Shown here in pieces: positions 26,979 to 36,741 of a stretch of DNA of 64,000 nucleotides. The notes under the pieces were generated by a model. That model saw only the letters and a program-made list of their open reading frames with translations. It was not told the origin of the DNA and ran no database searches. Source of the DNA: Arthrobacter sp. GMC3 (GTDB taxonomy: Bacteria; Actinomycetota; Actinomycetes; Actinomycetales; Micrococcaceae); NCBI RefSeq assembly GCF_002929305.1, contig NZ_PJIO01000013.1:51188-115187 (forward strand), read 5' to 3'. Positions within the stretch are counted from its first letter, which is position 1, and each line of letters begins with the position of its first letter. The position numbers were made by a program, and so were the translations under genes.

Positions 26979-27584
26979 CCCCGGGCCAACAGGAGCAGCA
27001 TCAACGGCAAGAATTCCGCTTGGCGTTGATGCTCGCCCACTTTCGGACCTCGATCACTGCTGCCGGGGAACCCTCAACGGATGGGTTTCGGTCTGCATCC
27101 GCCTTGGGCCCAAGCAATACTTGGAAAAGCTTGTTAGCGGTGCTGGCCGACTTCGCGGTGCCAAAACCGACCATCTTCGCTCTTTGCGCGCAGAACGGCA
27201 TCAGGTGCCGGCTGGGCGGGCCACAACTCAATGAGATAGCCATCAATCGTTTCTTCGCTGGTCCCGCCCCTTTGCACTCAACCGCAAGCGGTTGTTGCCT
27301 GAGGGGACGCCGTTCAGGGGTCCACCGCTTTCACTGGCCCAGCTGATCCATCGCATTTCGCGTGCTTCGGGGAGAACAAAGGATACTTCGACGACGTGAT
27401 CAAGCAGCACCTTTTCCATTTTCTCAGGATACTTTCACCCGACCGTCAGTGATGTCACCGCAAACAGCCACGCTGAATTGCTCCCGGAGGATGCGCTGTT
27501 TGCAGAACCATCTACGGGTCCGGCTGGACGGGGTCGGGCTGACGGACAAGGGCGGCGGGTTGAGCATATGCGGGCGAAAACGAG
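26979..27584. other. Gene-poor stretch
   Basis: About 600 bp without a convincing gene. Short frames are present on both strands but have atypical composition, no ribosome-binding sites and no recognisable motifs. The stretch looks like decayed DNA. Confidence 0.5.
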
Positions 27585-28478
27585 CTACTTGATAGCGCCC
27601 TTGAAAATGGCCTTTTGGCCGCCGTAAGTGGTCCCTCGCATTTCCACGCGCACATTGTCAGCTTCGGCGGACGGGATGTCATAAGCAGCCTGAATGATTT
27701 GCTTCTCGCCGGGCAGGATGGTGGAGAACGACTGGAAGGTGAAGGTGTCGTCAAAAACCTGCTTCGCCTCAGTATTGGACGCACCGTAGGTGACCTTCGG
27801 GAAGCTCATCAGGGCCGCATCAAACTCGGCGTCACTTGTATTCTCGACGGTGATTTGGAAGGCCGCTGCCTTGTCTCCCGGAACGTTGGCGAACTCGCTG
27901 ATGGGCAGGAAACCTCCCGTGATCACCGTGAGCTTGATGCCGTCCTCGTAAATTGCGGTGGTGCCCAGCGGGACGCTGCCATCTTTGGAGGGATCCACCT
28001 TCGTTTTCTCTCCCGACACTCCAGAATCGGTCGGGGATTCAATGGCGGGCTTGTCAGTATTTCCAACGGCAGTGCCAACGGCAGCAAGGCCGGCCAAACC
28101 GGAAATCACGAGGACCACTGCCAGGACAGACTCGAGGACGAACAAGCCCACGGTAACGAGGATGGCCATCAACTTGTTCTTCTCATAGCCATCCAGCGGA
28201 CGGCCGTGAACGTCAGTGCGTTTGCCCGTTAAGGTGATGATCAAGTCCACCAAGGACCAGACGCCGAAGCCACCACCGGTCAGCAGCTTGGCAATGCCCG
28301 TCCCTACCTTGCCCAGGTAGAAACGGTCGATGCCGAGCCCGCCGAGCAGGAGGGCCAGAATCCAGGTGACCGTGAAAGACCTCAAAGGGCCGGTAGGCAT
28401 ATCTGAGACATCGTACGGGTTCGGTTCGGGAGCCTGCGGGTAGCCTGCAACTGGCGGCTGTGGGTAGTTGTTGCTCAT
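27585..28478 (-). CDS. TM2-domain membrane protein with extracytoplasmic C-terminal domain
   Basis: The 297-aa protein has a Pro-rich N-terminal tail, a TM2 domain (about residues 30-85, with [22 protein letters not shown], core [12 protein letters not shown], then [12 protein letters not shown]), a third membrane helix (about 108-130) and a soluble beta-rich C-terminal domain like DUF4352 proteins. TM2 pairs are common in actinobacteria and have no settled function. It stands alone on its strand. Confidence 0.82.
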   Translation of the reverse strand: MSNNYPQPPVAGYPQAPEPNPYDVSDMPTGPLRSFTVTWILALLLGGLGIDRFYLGKVGTGIAKLLTGGGFGVWSLVDLIITLTGKRTDVHGRPLDGYEKNKLMAILVTVGLFVLESVLAVVLVISGLAGLAAVGTAVGNTDKPAIESPTDSGVSGEKTKVDPSKDGSVPLGTTAIYEDGIKLTVITGGFLPISEFANVPGDKAAAFQITVENTSDAEFDAALMSFPKVTYGASNTEAKQVFDDTFTFQSFSTILPGEKQIIQAAYDIPSAEADNVRVEMRGTTYGGQKAIFKGAIK

Positions 28479-28611
28479 TGTTCTCCTTGAAGCTTGCGAG
28501 TGTTTGCCGGGCGGGCGTCAGTTAGCGGTGGCCCAAGTGCTGTCCTGCTTCGCAGTCTGCGGGGTACCAGGGGTGCTTGTTGAAGGCGAAGTATCGTGAG
28601 TTCGGGGCGCC

Positions 28612-28887
28612 TCAGAGTCTGCTTAGCCTGACCTTCTCGAGAGTGGCTCCCCCGGCACGCATTCCCAGAAGATCAAACCCGGCAAATACATGCCACCTCT
28701 GATATTGCGCGGCCATGGAAGAGAAAAATCCGCTCAGAATATATGCGACATACAACCATACCGGGCCAGGACCCTTCCAGGCGCTTCTTCCATAGTGGTC
28801 ATATTCCGGCCGATCCCGATACGTAAGGACAATTCCAGCAGCGATGGCCCCAACCACAGGGACCTTTACGAAGCGCACCGTGACCAA
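28612..28887 (-). CDS. Small membrane protein, uncertain
   Basis: A 91-aa frame from TTG or GTG has two hydrophobic stretches (VPVVGAIAAGIVLTY and VWLYVAYILSGFF). No family is recognised and the start lacks a good ribosome-binding site. It may be real or a fragment. Confidence 0.4.
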   Translation of the reverse strand: MVTVRFVKVPVVGAIAAGIVLTYRDRPEYDHYGRSAWKGPGPVWLYVAYILSGFFSSMAAQYQRWHVFAGFDLLGMRAGGATLEKVRLSRL

Positions 28888-29553
28888 GGACTCAGGGCCA
28901 CATAGGGCTTCCCGGCTGATGAATCAGAACTCATTCCTTCCAAAGAACCTCGAAGTAGTCTCTAAATTCACCACTGAGCCCATCTCAAATTGGTTGAAGG
29001 CCAGGCCAACGCTTCCGGGTAGGTAGCGCAGGCCTAGCCTTCCTTCGACCTAGTCCAAGGAGAAATCTCAGAAGTCCTTGGGTCGATCCGAAGTCCAGCC
29101 TTTACATCTCGGGGGCGAGCGTAGGACTGGAAACTGAAGCGCTGTCCTCGACTTTGGAATCCCGTCCACCGCGGCATCGCTGCCACGGGCAAGCAAGAAC
29201 AGCCCTTCCCATATGTATAGAGTCAAAAACTTAAGAATCATGACGCGAGATAGTCCCATTCAGCTCTATGACGCTCGTCACTAAGTACAGTGTCTTGCTG
29301 TCTGGGGGTCGCCGCAGCGGAACGATGAGCGGGACTGCTTGTTTGTGCAGCTCCGATGTTTGGCTATATCCCTTCGTGGGCAGGCCGGTTCGACGTGAGC
29401 ATCGTATCGCCTAGAGCGCTTGTGCTGATCGCCAGCTGAAGTGAAGACTGCAACATAGGATCTGTCCCTCTGCTCATTGCCGTTGTTATGCTTTCAACAA
29501 CCGGCGCGGCGCCCGCAGTTGGGCGCCACCAGCAATCAGGAAGGGTGCCTACC
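28888..29553. other. Gene-poor stretch
   Basis: About 660 bp with lower GC than the flanks and no supported gene. I see no hairpin or repeat of note, and no tRNA. Confidence 0.5.
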
Positions 29554-29820
29554 TTGGCTGAGCGTTCTCGAGCAAGAGTATCGGTGGCATTGCTTCAATG
29601 GGGGGTTCTTGCCGTTGCGGTTTGGTTCTATCTGACCTTGTCGATTCGACTGCATCAGCCGAGCACATGGGCCATTTTCGCTCTGCTGGTGGTAGCTAGC
29701 GCGTTCCTGGCTCTGGCGGTTGGTCGGTATTCCCTCAAAGGGTTAAGCAAACCTAAATGGGTTCTTATGGCGAGCCTTGTGGCCTTCGTTTTGGCCGTCG
29801 GCTTGGGCACGCTCGGATAG
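29554..29820 (+). CDS. Small three-helix membrane protein
   Basis: The 88-aa product from TTG at 29554 (AGGAAGG 9 nt upstream) has three hydrophobic helices, at about residues 11-29, 37-55 and 66-86. A longer form from the ATG at 29488 would add 22 polar residues. No homolog is recognised. Confidence 0.55.
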   Translation: MAERSRARVSVALLQWGVLAVAVWFYLTLSIRLHQPSTWAIFALLVVASAFLALAVGRYSLKGLSKPKWVLMASLVAFVLAVGLGTLG

Positions 29821-30219
29821 GCCCGCAAGAGAAAAGTTCGGCCGGACATTGCGTGGCCGATCATCCCTGCTTCGGCGGGCTGCTGGCGGTAAGTGTCAGA
29901 AGAGGGCGGTGAATCCTCATGGACGTGGTCACTGGCGGGGTGGTCTTGGGTGCCTGGTCAGAGGCGTCGGGGGTGGTTGTGAATTCCTTACCCGCGGCAT
30001 TCGTTGCAGCCCACCGGATGAGGAACTCGTCGCTGCGGGTATCCTAGTCCCCGATCAGGTCGGCCAGTCCCCGCTCAGACGGGTCACCTCCGGATTCGAT
30101 ACCCAGGATCGCGACATTTTCATCCACGGCACGGGCCCAGTCCGCATAGAATCCCCCGGTACTATGCTGACATCAAGTCCAGCGCCGCGGTAACGAAAAA
30201 TCCTGGAAAGGACACCACC
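29821..30219. other. Gene-poor stretch upstream of the aldo/keto reductase gene
   Basis: About 400 bp. A plus-strand frame through 29777-30193 exists, but its composition is unlike a protein. The last 30 bases carry the GGAAAGGACACCACC leader of the next gene. Confidence 0.45.
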
Positions 30220-31188
30220 ATGGAGTACGCAAACCTTGGCCGTACGGGCCTGGACGTTAGCAGGATCGCCCTGGGCTGTATGAGCTATGGCAACCCGGGT
30301 ACCGGGTTGCACCAATGGACCCTGGACGAGGACGCCTCCCAACCGTTCTTCCGCCAAGCACTTGAACTCGGCGTCACGTTCTGGGACACCGCGAACGTCT
30401 ACCAGGGCGGCAGTAGCGAGGAGTTCGTTGGTCGCGCCATCAAACGCTATGCCCGCCGAGAGGACATCGTCCTCGCCACGAAGGTCAGCGGGAAAATGCA
30501 CGATGGTCTTGGGGGAAGCGGTCTCTCCCGCAGGGCAATCCTTGAGCAGGTCGATGCGTCCCTGCACCGCCTGGGCACCGACTACATCGACGTCTACTAC
30601 ATCCACCGATTCGACTCCGACGTTCCGGTCGAGGAGACGATGGAGACCCTGCACGACGTCGTCACGGCCGGCAAGGTCCGCCACTTGGGGGCCTCATCCA
30701 TGTTCGCGTGGCAGTTCGCGAAACTGCAGGCCGCGGCTGCTGTTAGCGGCTGGACTCCGTTCTCAGCAATGGAGAACCAGTACAATCTGCTCAAGCGCGA
30801 GGAAGAAAGGGAAATGATTCCGATGTGCGCCGACATGGGTGTCAGCTTGACCCCGTACTCCCCGCTCGGGAAAGGCCGGCTGACCCGTCCTTGGGGTGCG
30901 CAGACCAACCGTGCGGACTCGGATGCCGTGGCCAGGACCTTCGACTCGCCAGCCGATGAACCCATCGTTAATGCGGTGCGTGAAGTCGCCGACGCCCGTG
31001 GCCTTCCCATGGCCCAGGTTGCCTTGGCCTGGGTGCTCCACAACCCCGTCGTGGCTTCGCCCATTGTTGGTGCCACCAAACCCCACCATCTGGTGGATGC
31101 GGTTGCCGCGCTCAACGTGAAGCTCACCGATAACGAGGTCATGCTGCTGGAGAAGCGGTACGTGCCACAGGACCCCTATTGGTACTAA
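30220..31188 (+). CDS. Aldo/keto reductase
   Basis: The 322-aa NADPH-dependent oxidoreductase starts with MEYANLGRTGLDVSRIALG. It has the catalytic Asp/Tyr region FWDTANVYQGGSSEEFVG, the Lys in ATKVSGK, the His in YIHRFDSD, and the C-terminal cofactor region ASPIVGATKPHHL. This matches the YajO/Gre3-like AKR group. The length and ends are complete. It stands alone; the substrate is unknown. Confidence 0.92.
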   Translation: MEYANLGRTGLDVSRIALGCMSYGNPGTGLHQWTLDEDASQPFFRQALELGVTFWDTANVYQGGSSEEFVGRAIKRYARREDIVLATKVSGKMHDGLGGSGLSRRAILEQVDASLHRLGTDYIDVYYIHRFDSDVPVEETMETLHDVVTAGKVRHLGASSMFAWQFAKLQAAAAVSGWTPFSAMENQYNLLKREEEREMIPMCADMGVSLTPYSPLGKGRLTRPWGAQTNRADSDAVARTFDSPADEPIVNAVREVADARGLPMAQVALAWVLHNPVVASPIVGATKPHHLVDAVAALNVKLTDNEVMLLEKRYVPQDPYWY

Positions 31189-31531
31189 CCTTCGTCGTCA
31201 TCCGGTAGCCCCCGGGCACATCGGATTGGTCAACCATCTTTGTCGGGATCTGTTTGAAGCGCCAAAGGAACCTGTGAAAGGCCGCCAACTGAGCTTAACA
31301 GGCACTACCTCTACGCCGGGGCAGTGGGCACCGAAACTATGCGCCAACACCAGGCAGCGTCCGCGGCCGGGACACAGCGAGTATGGCGCTTGCCACGATG
31401 CTTTCGCTTCGCGGAATCCTCAGTCCCAAAAGTGGAATGGTGAGTGCGACAGGCTCGCTACTATGTGGAGTCTTCGGAGCGAAGATCCTTTAGCATTCCA
31501 GCTTGCTGTCGCTCTGTGGCAGGCTGGAGGG
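31189..31531. other. Intergenic region before the P-loop gene
   Basis: About 340 bp. The reading frame of the next gene is open back to 31226, but the added residues look random and the homologous part begins at about 31532. No other element is seen. Confidence 0.4.
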
Positions 31532-32080
31532 ATGGAATTCCCTGATCCAAGTGAAGTGCTTCTTATTGGCGGTCGGTCCGGCGTTGGTAAGTCGACCGTG
31601 GCATTCGAGGCATCGCACCTTCTTGCCGAGGCCGGGGTACAGCATGCGGTCATCGAAGGCGACAATCTTGACATGGCCTTTCCTGAGCCGTGGCGGAAAG
31701 GGTTGCATTTGGCCGAACTCAATCTCTCGGCGATGTGGCGCAACTACCGTGCGGCGGGCTACCGGCATCTAATCTACACAAACACGGTCAGTGTGCTGGA
31801 GAGCGAAACACTCGTTGGCGCAATGGGCGGTGAAGTCCGCAGCACTGCTGTGCTCCTGTCCGCTAGCGACGTCGCTGCTCGCGTAAGACTCGCAGGTCGT
31901 GAAGTCGGGTCGGCACTTGACCAGCATGTGGAGCGCAGCAATCGTGCCGCACGAGAACTCGACGTAAACGCAGTCAAGTCCGTTCATCGTGTGGCAACCG
32001 ACGGCCGCTCTGTCACGGAGATTGCTTATGAGGTTATAGCCCTCACGGGCTGGCTCACAGGTGCAGGCACCTCCAGCTGA
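31532..32080 (+). CDS. P-loop ATP/GTP-binding protein, putative small kinase
   Basis: The protein (182 aa from the ATG at 31532) begins with VLLIGGRSGVGKSTVAFE, a Walker A motif at the N-terminus, and has VIEGDNLDMAF, which resembles the substrate-binding part of small-molecule kinases. The C-terminal half is helical. The GGAGG next to the ATG is too close for a good ribosome-binding site, so an upstream start such as 31462 is possible. The substrate is unknown. Confidence 0.75.
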   Translation: MEFPDPSEVLLIGGRSGVGKSTVAFEASHLLAEAGVQHAVIEGDNLDMAFPEPWRKGLHLAELNLSAMWRNYRAAGYRHLIYTNTVSVLESETLVGAMGGEVRSTAVLLSASDVAARVRLAGREVGSALDQHVERSNRAARELDVNAVKSVHRVATDGRSVTEIAYEVIALTGWLTGAGTSS

Positions 32081-32193
32081 GTAGATACGTCCGCGGGCTG
32101 CTTGGATTCCGGGATACTTAGCCGCGAAACCTGGACGATGAACGCAAATGACCACACATCCCGTGGCGGAACTTTGTGCGCGACTCATCCAAT

Positions 32194-32346
32194 CTAGATG
32201 CGGTCTACAGGACCACCATTTCTATTTGCCCTAGCATTTTCGGCTTCCCGGGCGGCAATAATGCCATCCCGAGTTCCCGCCCGAATGACTCCGTACAGGA
32301 CATAAAAGAAGATTCCCGCGAAGATGACCACTAGAAAAATATTCAA
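32194..32346 (-). CDS. Small single-helix membrane protein
   Basis: A 50-aa product from TTG at 32346 has GGGGGAAAG a few bases upstream. It consists of one membrane helix (NIFLVVIFAGIFFYVLYGVI, residues 2-21) followed by a charged helix (RDGIIAAREAENARANRN), like many genuine bacterial small proteins. It is 210 nt downstream of the lipoprotein gene on the same strand. No family is recognised. Confidence 0.6.
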   Translation of the reverse strand: MNIFLVVIFAGIFFYVLYGVIRAGTRDGIIAAREAENARANRNGGPVDRI

Positions 32347-32555
32347 TTGCTTTCCCCCAAGAAAGTCGCCGTCCGACTGCCAACACCACCAGTCTATGTC
32401 GCGCGCTCTGATGACCTATCGCAAGTTCCCTGTCCGCAGGGGAACGCCAAGCAGGACATCTTGCTCGAATGCAACGTGCTGAAGCCGATGAGACTCCGAG
32501 GACCGTCGCCGGAGGACGGATGCGGCGGGGTCTCGATGCGCGAACGAACCGCCAG

Positions 32556-32900
32556 CTAATCAGAGAGAATGCAGTTTTCCCCGTCTATTACCAGCCGCAT
32601 ACTGGGCGACTCTAAAGTCAGCTCACTTTCACCTGCGCAACCGGACGTTGCCTCGACAGAGATCCAGCCTAAGGAGACACCCTCGATGCCGTAAGTGGAT
32701 CCTACTGAGACTTCTTGCGAAGTTATCAGGTTTCCATCAGGGCCAATGATCTTTACCCCATAAGAGCCTCCTGGGGCCCCGGGAACCATGGAACGAACTT
32801 CGACTTCAACACTTCCGGAGTGAGCGCCGGAGCCGCAGCCAGTCATGGCACCGACTACCAATAATGCTGCAGCGACACGAGTGAAATACTTACGGTCCAT
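32556..32900 (-). CDS. Small lipoprotein
   Basis: The 114-aa protein has a basic N-terminus (MDRKYF), a hydrophobic signal and the lipobox GAMTGC with Cys near residue 22, so it is anchored outside the membrane. The rest is beta-rich (VEVEVRSMVPGAPGG, GSYGVKIIGPDGN) and may be an Ig-like domain; it has two further Cys residues that could pair. Function unknown. Confidence 0.75.
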   Translation of the reverse strand: MDRKYFTRVAAALLVVGAMTGCGSGAHSGSVEVEVRSMVPGAPGGSYGVKIIGPDGNLITSQEVSVGSTYGIEGVSLGWISVEATSGCAGESELTLESPSMRLVIDGENCILSD

Positions 32901-33223
32901 GGGCCCAGTGTGTCACATGCCACTGCTCAGCTCTAGGTGGAAGAGAGTCGACAGGCAAACTGATCTGTGAAGGAACGGTGGGCGGAACACTAAGTAGGCG
33001 GGCCTCTCAGTTCTTCCCACGCACCAGTAGTTGCCCCAAGCCCAGTCGATACAGTGTGCCTTGGCCGGGATTTTAGCGTTCCACTTCCGCCGTAGCTGCT
33101 GAAGCCGCTGTGCATTCTCTTTTCATTCCTGGCTCCGGTGCTTGCTGCGCCTGCCCGGCCATCCAGTGCCCGGATTCACTTTCTGCCCGGCATTCTTTTG
33201 TTGAGCGCTTCCCATGGATCTGC
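32901..33223. other. Gene-poor stretch
   Basis: About 320 bp between the lipoprotein gene and the XRE regulator. Short minus-strand frames are present but not supported by motifs or ribosome-binding sites. Confidence 0.45.
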
Positions 33224-33811
33224 CTAGTGGGGTGAAGTGGTGTCCTCGCGGAGATGAACGCGTTCGCCTTGGCGGCCAAAAAGACTGAGAATCTCGGCGG
33301 CATGGGTATTTGCGCTCCCGAACCAGTGCGGCCGCCGAGTGTCGAATTCGGCAGCCTCTCCGGCATCCAGTGTGAGGTCCTGGGTTCCCAAAATGAGCCG
33401 CACCTGACCTCTCAACACGTAGAGCCATTCATATCCCTCGTGGGTCTTTAGCTGGGGCGGGCGAGTGGAGTACGGCAGCTTGATTTTCCAGGCCTGCACG
33501 CCGTCGGAGTGGCGCGTCAACGGCCAGGCCTCGCGCCCATTGATGGTGCGGGGCTGCAGACGGACTCGGGGGTCCTCCGTCTCCGGAACTCCCACCAAGT
33601 CATCCAGTGGCACACGGTATGTCCGGCTGATAGGCAAGAGAAGTTCCAGGGTTGGGTTGCGCTTTCCAGTCTCCAACCGGGACATTGTTGAAGGCGAGAT
33701 GCCGGTTTGTTCGGAAAGTTGGTCCAGTGTCAGCCCGCGTTCCAGCCGAAGTGTGCGCAGGCGTTGTCCGACTTCGCGGAGCACATGATCTTCGGGGTCT
33801 GCCTTCATCAT
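33224..33811 (-). CDS. XRE-family regulator with C-terminal cupin domain
   Basis: The protein has about 195 aa from the ATG at 33811. The N-terminal helix-turn-helix (VGQRLRTLRLERGLTLDQLSEQTGISPSTMSRLETGKRNP; core ISPSTMSRLETGK) lies at about residues 13-60. A cupin domain occupies the C-terminal half (YEWLYVLRGQVRLILG, FDTRRPHWFGSANTHAAEILSLF). This class senses small ligands through the cupin. It is divergent from an MFS exporter gene and probably regulates it. In-frame codons upstream of 33811 would run into that promoter region. Confidence 0.88.
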   Translation of the reverse strand: MMKADPEDHVLREVGQRLRTLRLERGLTLDQLSEQTGISPSTMSRLETGKRNPTLELLLPISRTYRVPLDDLVGVPETEDPRVRLQPRTINGREAWPLTRHSDGVQAWKIKLPYSTRPPQLKTHEGYEWLYVLRGQVRLILGTQDLTLDAGEAAEFDTRRPHWFGSANTHAAEILSLFGRQGERVHLREDTTSPH

Positions 33812-33889
33812 GGCCACGAGCCTACGGCATCTTGCCGTCTCAGCAAGTACATTTGCCGGCACTAATCTTGGGCTTCTATCGACCCTGAT

Positions 33890-35311
33890 ATGGAACACCA
33901 ACAGACCGCCCATGACCACCCAACTGCCCCCGCAATTGATACGGGATCACTCATCGCTAAAGTGGCGCCTCTTGCGTCGGTGATGGTCATTGCCGCCTTG
34001 GGCACCAGCTTGGTCAATGTGATCTTGCCGGCGGTTGCAAAAGAATTCGACGTCGCAATGTCGTCAGTCCAATGGGTGACCCTGGCCTTTCTGCTCAGCA
34101 GCACCATACTGATCGTCCCGGTGGGTCGGTGGGCTGACACTCTAGGGCGCGCACGTGTACTCAGGTTGGGTCTGGGAGTTTTTGTTTTGGCCGCCCTGCT
34201 CGCGAGTATCGCACCCAGCCTGGGGGTTCTGATTGCCGCCCGCGCGGTCCAAGGCGCGGGTGCGGCCGCAATGTTGTCCTTGCCTGTTACCTTGGTGCGA
34301 GAAACCGTGGCGAAGGGTCACATGGGGCGGGCCATGGGCATGATCGGCGCCTCTATGGCCACTGGCATGGCTTTAGGGCCCGCACTAGGTGGCCTGCTTG
34401 CGGCCAGTGCGCTGGGCTGGCACGGCACAGTATTTTTGTTTGTTCCGCTCGGGGTGGCCTCATGGCTGCTGCTGCGGAAACTACCCGCGGCCGGCGCAGT
34501 GGTACTTCAGCCCAAGTCGATGGACATCACTGAGTTGTCGCTGTTGGCCGCGGTGCTGGCCGGCTATGCAGTGGCTTTGACTCTGACTCCGGGAGGTTGG
34601 TTGGGCACTGCCGGACTGCTGCTTTTGGTGGCCCTGGGTCTCTTAGCGTGGGTTCGGGTGGAGAAGCGGGCGGTTGCTCCCTTGGTGGATCTGGAGAGAC
34701 TGCGTGAGCTGGGCATCTTTCGCGGGTTGGCCATGAATTTTTGCGGCTCGCTCATCATGATGACCTTCACCATCATTCCGCCGTTTTACCTCACCCTGGG
34801 GCTCGGGCTGGACTTGGGTTGGATGGGGCTCGCCATGGCGGTTGGCCCTGTCGCCGCCATTCTCACCGGGGTGCCTGCCGGACGTTGGGTTGACCGATGG
34901 GGTGCCACGCGTATGACAATTGTCGGGCTGGCAGCTATGACGGTTGCGGCGTTGGGCTTCGCAGTCCTAATCCCACTCTGGGGAGTGATCGGTTTCCTGG
35001 TGTCCGCTGTCGTGCTGACACCAGGAAATCAGATGTTCATGGCAGGCAATAACACAGCCATCATGTCCCGGGCGGGCGCTGAGCAGCAGGGTGCGGTCTC
35101 CGCCATGTTGACGCTGGCACGCAACCTGGGCTTCATCACCGCAACAGCGGTCATGGCCCTAATTTTCAACCTTGCCGTCGAGGGCGCGGACGGTCCCTCC
35201 GGCGCGACCTTGGGCATGTCAGCATCTTTCGGGCTCGCGACCATCGTGGGAATCTTCGCAGTTTCGCTGGCCTGGTCGAGACGCAGCATCGCCGTCGACC
35301 CAGGAAAGTAG
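33890..35311 (+). CDS. MFS transporter, DHA2-type drug/solute exporter
   Basis: The 473-aa membrane protein has 12-14 helices. It shows the MFS motif A equivalent GRWADTLGRARVLRLG after helix 2 and motif C in helix 5 (GMALGPALGGLLAA). The N-terminus is polar and His-rich. This is typical of multidrug or antiseptic exporters. The divergent XRE-cupin gene, 78 bp away, is the likely regulator. Confidence 0.9.
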   Translation: MEHQQTAHDHPTAPAIDTGSLIAKVAPLASVMVIAALGTSLVNVILPAVAKEFDVAMSSVQWVTLAFLLSSTILIVPVGRWADTLGRARVLRLGLGVFVLAALLASIAPSLGVLIAARAVQGAGAAAMLSLPVTLVRETVAKGHMGRAMGMIGASMATGMALGPALGGLLAASALGWHGTVFLFVPLGVASWLLLRKLPAAGAVVLQPKSMDITELSLLAAVLAGYAVALTLTPGGWLGTAGLLLLVALGLLAWVRVEKRAVAPLVDLERLRELGIFRGLAMNFCGSLIMMTFTIIPPFYLTLGLGLDLGWMGLAMAVGPVAAILTGVPAGRWVDRWGATRMTIVGLAAMTVAALGFAVLIPLWGVIGFLVSAVVLTPGNQMFMAGNNTAIMSRAGAEQQGAVSAMLTLARNLGFITATAVMALIFNLAVEGADGPSGATLGMSASFGLATIVGIFAVSLAWSRRSIAVDPGK

Positions 35312-35900
35312 AATTTACCGGGGCCCGTGGCCCAGCACCATGGCATCCCGGAGGATGCACATCATGGCGCTGCCGGGTAGACGGCGGGGCACCTTGCCAA
35401 CAAGCGTTGGGCTGTCCAAGGGAGGATCGCAGGGGCTCAGGAATTGACTGTCACTCCCACAATTCATAACGGGAACCTTCACTGGGCGGTTCGGTCTCAA
35501 CCACGTCAAATGCGGGACGGCAGGATATTTCCGTGCCAACCAATTCTTTGGTCTTGGTGTATCTGGGTTCCACTGGCCAGCCAGGATGGGGCCCATCTAT
35601 CCTAAGGTGGTCAGGTTGTGGCGTTCAGCTTGTGCATTGAACAATGCTGCTGGAGTGCAGGGTATTGACGGTTACGGCCAGGCTCCGGGCCATTGAATCA
35701 CCCAAATCAACAGTGGCCTCGATATCGATGTTGCTGTCGGCAGGGGAATCCTGATCGGCACAGCGTTTGCTTTGCGGGTTGAATCTATTGGGTAGGAACA
35801 TCCCGTGCGTGCGTGCGCGACAAATTCATTCTTGGTAGCCTCATGCAAAGCTCAATGTACCAGCCGAGTGCCCCCAACGGTCTATGAATCTAGGAGAAGA
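35312..35900. other. Gene-poor stretch, possible gene remnant
   Basis: About 590 bp. On the minus strand near 35630-35790 an open frame without a start (containing DIEATVDLGDSMARSLAVT) reads like protein, and may be the 3' remnant of a lost gene. Nothing else is supported. Confidence 0.35.
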
Positions 35901-36185
35901 ATGATCAGCGTTTTAGTGGGATCTTCGGTTGCACCGGAGAATCTCGAAGGGGCCCTCACCGTCTACCGAGGGCTGGTCGCCGCAACGTTGAAGGAACCTG
36001 GATGCGTAAGCTACGAGCTCCTTCAACTTCGTGATGATGACTGTGAACTCATGCTTGCGGAACGATGGCTCTCGCAAGAACATCTTGACGCGCATACACG
36101 AACCAAACATTTCATTGAAGCCATGCACAAGCTCGAAACCCTGGAGACAGCAGCGCCAGCCCTAATCTTCACCAGCGCGGTTTAG
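35901..36185 (+). CDS. Antibiotic biosynthesis monooxygenase (ABM)-domain protein
   Basis: The 94-aa protein starts with MISVLVGSSVAPENLEGALTVYRGLV and has EPGCVSYELLQ and ERWLSQEHLDAHTRTKHF, the usual three parts of the dimeric ABM ferredoxin-like fold (YgiN-like quinol monooxygenases). AGGAG precedes the ATG at 35901; the upstream extension to 35805 is not protein-like. The substrate is unknown. Confidence 0.82.
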   Translation: MISVLVGSSVAPENLEGALTVYRGLVAATLKEPGCVSYELLQLRDDDCELMLAERWLSQEHLDAHTRTKHFIEAMHKLETLETAAPALIFTSAV

Positions 36186-36274
36186 TCCTCGAAACTTCCG
36201 ACGGTTGATCTAATCGCGGACCAATGGCGGACACCAGGTTAGGCGGTCCCGTAGCTCCAACCTTGAACAGGACA

Positions 36275-36568
36275 CTATGCACGAAGCTCTCCCCAACCGA
36301 AACCACTCTCCGCAACGAAATCCTGCAATTCGCTACGCAAACGTGCCGTGAATCCGTCGACGTCTTCGGGCGGATAAAGCCAGAACCCCATCGCCTCGTC
36401 ATACACGATGACTCGGAGCAGTAAGTCGTCACTGACGAGCGTGGATGACTGGACCGGTTCGAACTTCGACGTCACCACATCCACACGAGTGCACTCGATC
36501 TCATTTGGAGTCAGAATTGCATCAAGCGCTGGCCGCGCCGCTAGCAAGATTTCTTCCACGATCATCAT
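36275..36568 (-). CDS. Hypothetical protein, 97 aa
   Basis: I do not recognise the family. The product is acidic and soluble, with RVIVYDEAMGFWLYPPEDVDG followed by a helical end (ARLRSELQDFVAESGFGWGE). The composition is protein-like. It resembles small actinobacterial proteins of unknown role. Confidence 0.65.
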   Translation of the reverse strand: MMIVEEILLAARPALDAILTPNEIECTRVDVVTSKFEPVQSSTLVSDDLLLRVIVYDEAMGFWLYPPEDVDGFTARLRSELQDFVAESGFGWGELRA

Positions 36569-36741
36569 GTATACATACTCGCAGCCGGTAAAGACCTGAG
36601 CCAGAGAGCTGCCTGTTCAAGGAACGCTCTGCGGAACGCTGATTCATTGACGTGGCCGAATTTCGTGGTTGGTTATTGCCGGCAATTGCGTGGTGCTGAC
36701 GCGCCGTGGAGACTACCATTAATGGCATGGTCGGTTCGAGG

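Noticed and set aside
26941..27346. Short frames on both strands after the VOC gene
   Set aside because: No motif, no ribosome-binding site and unusual composition.
29777..30193. 138-codon plus-strand frame
   Set aside because: Overlaps a membrane-protein gene, Arg/Gly-rich with no recognisable domain.
30055..30684. 209-codon frame antisense to the aldo/keto reductase
   Set aside because: Shadow of the reductase gene caused by high GC at third positions.
35315..35596. 93-codon minus-strand frame that I first took for a transposase end
   Set aside because: No catalytic or DNA-binding motif and no inverted repeats nearby.
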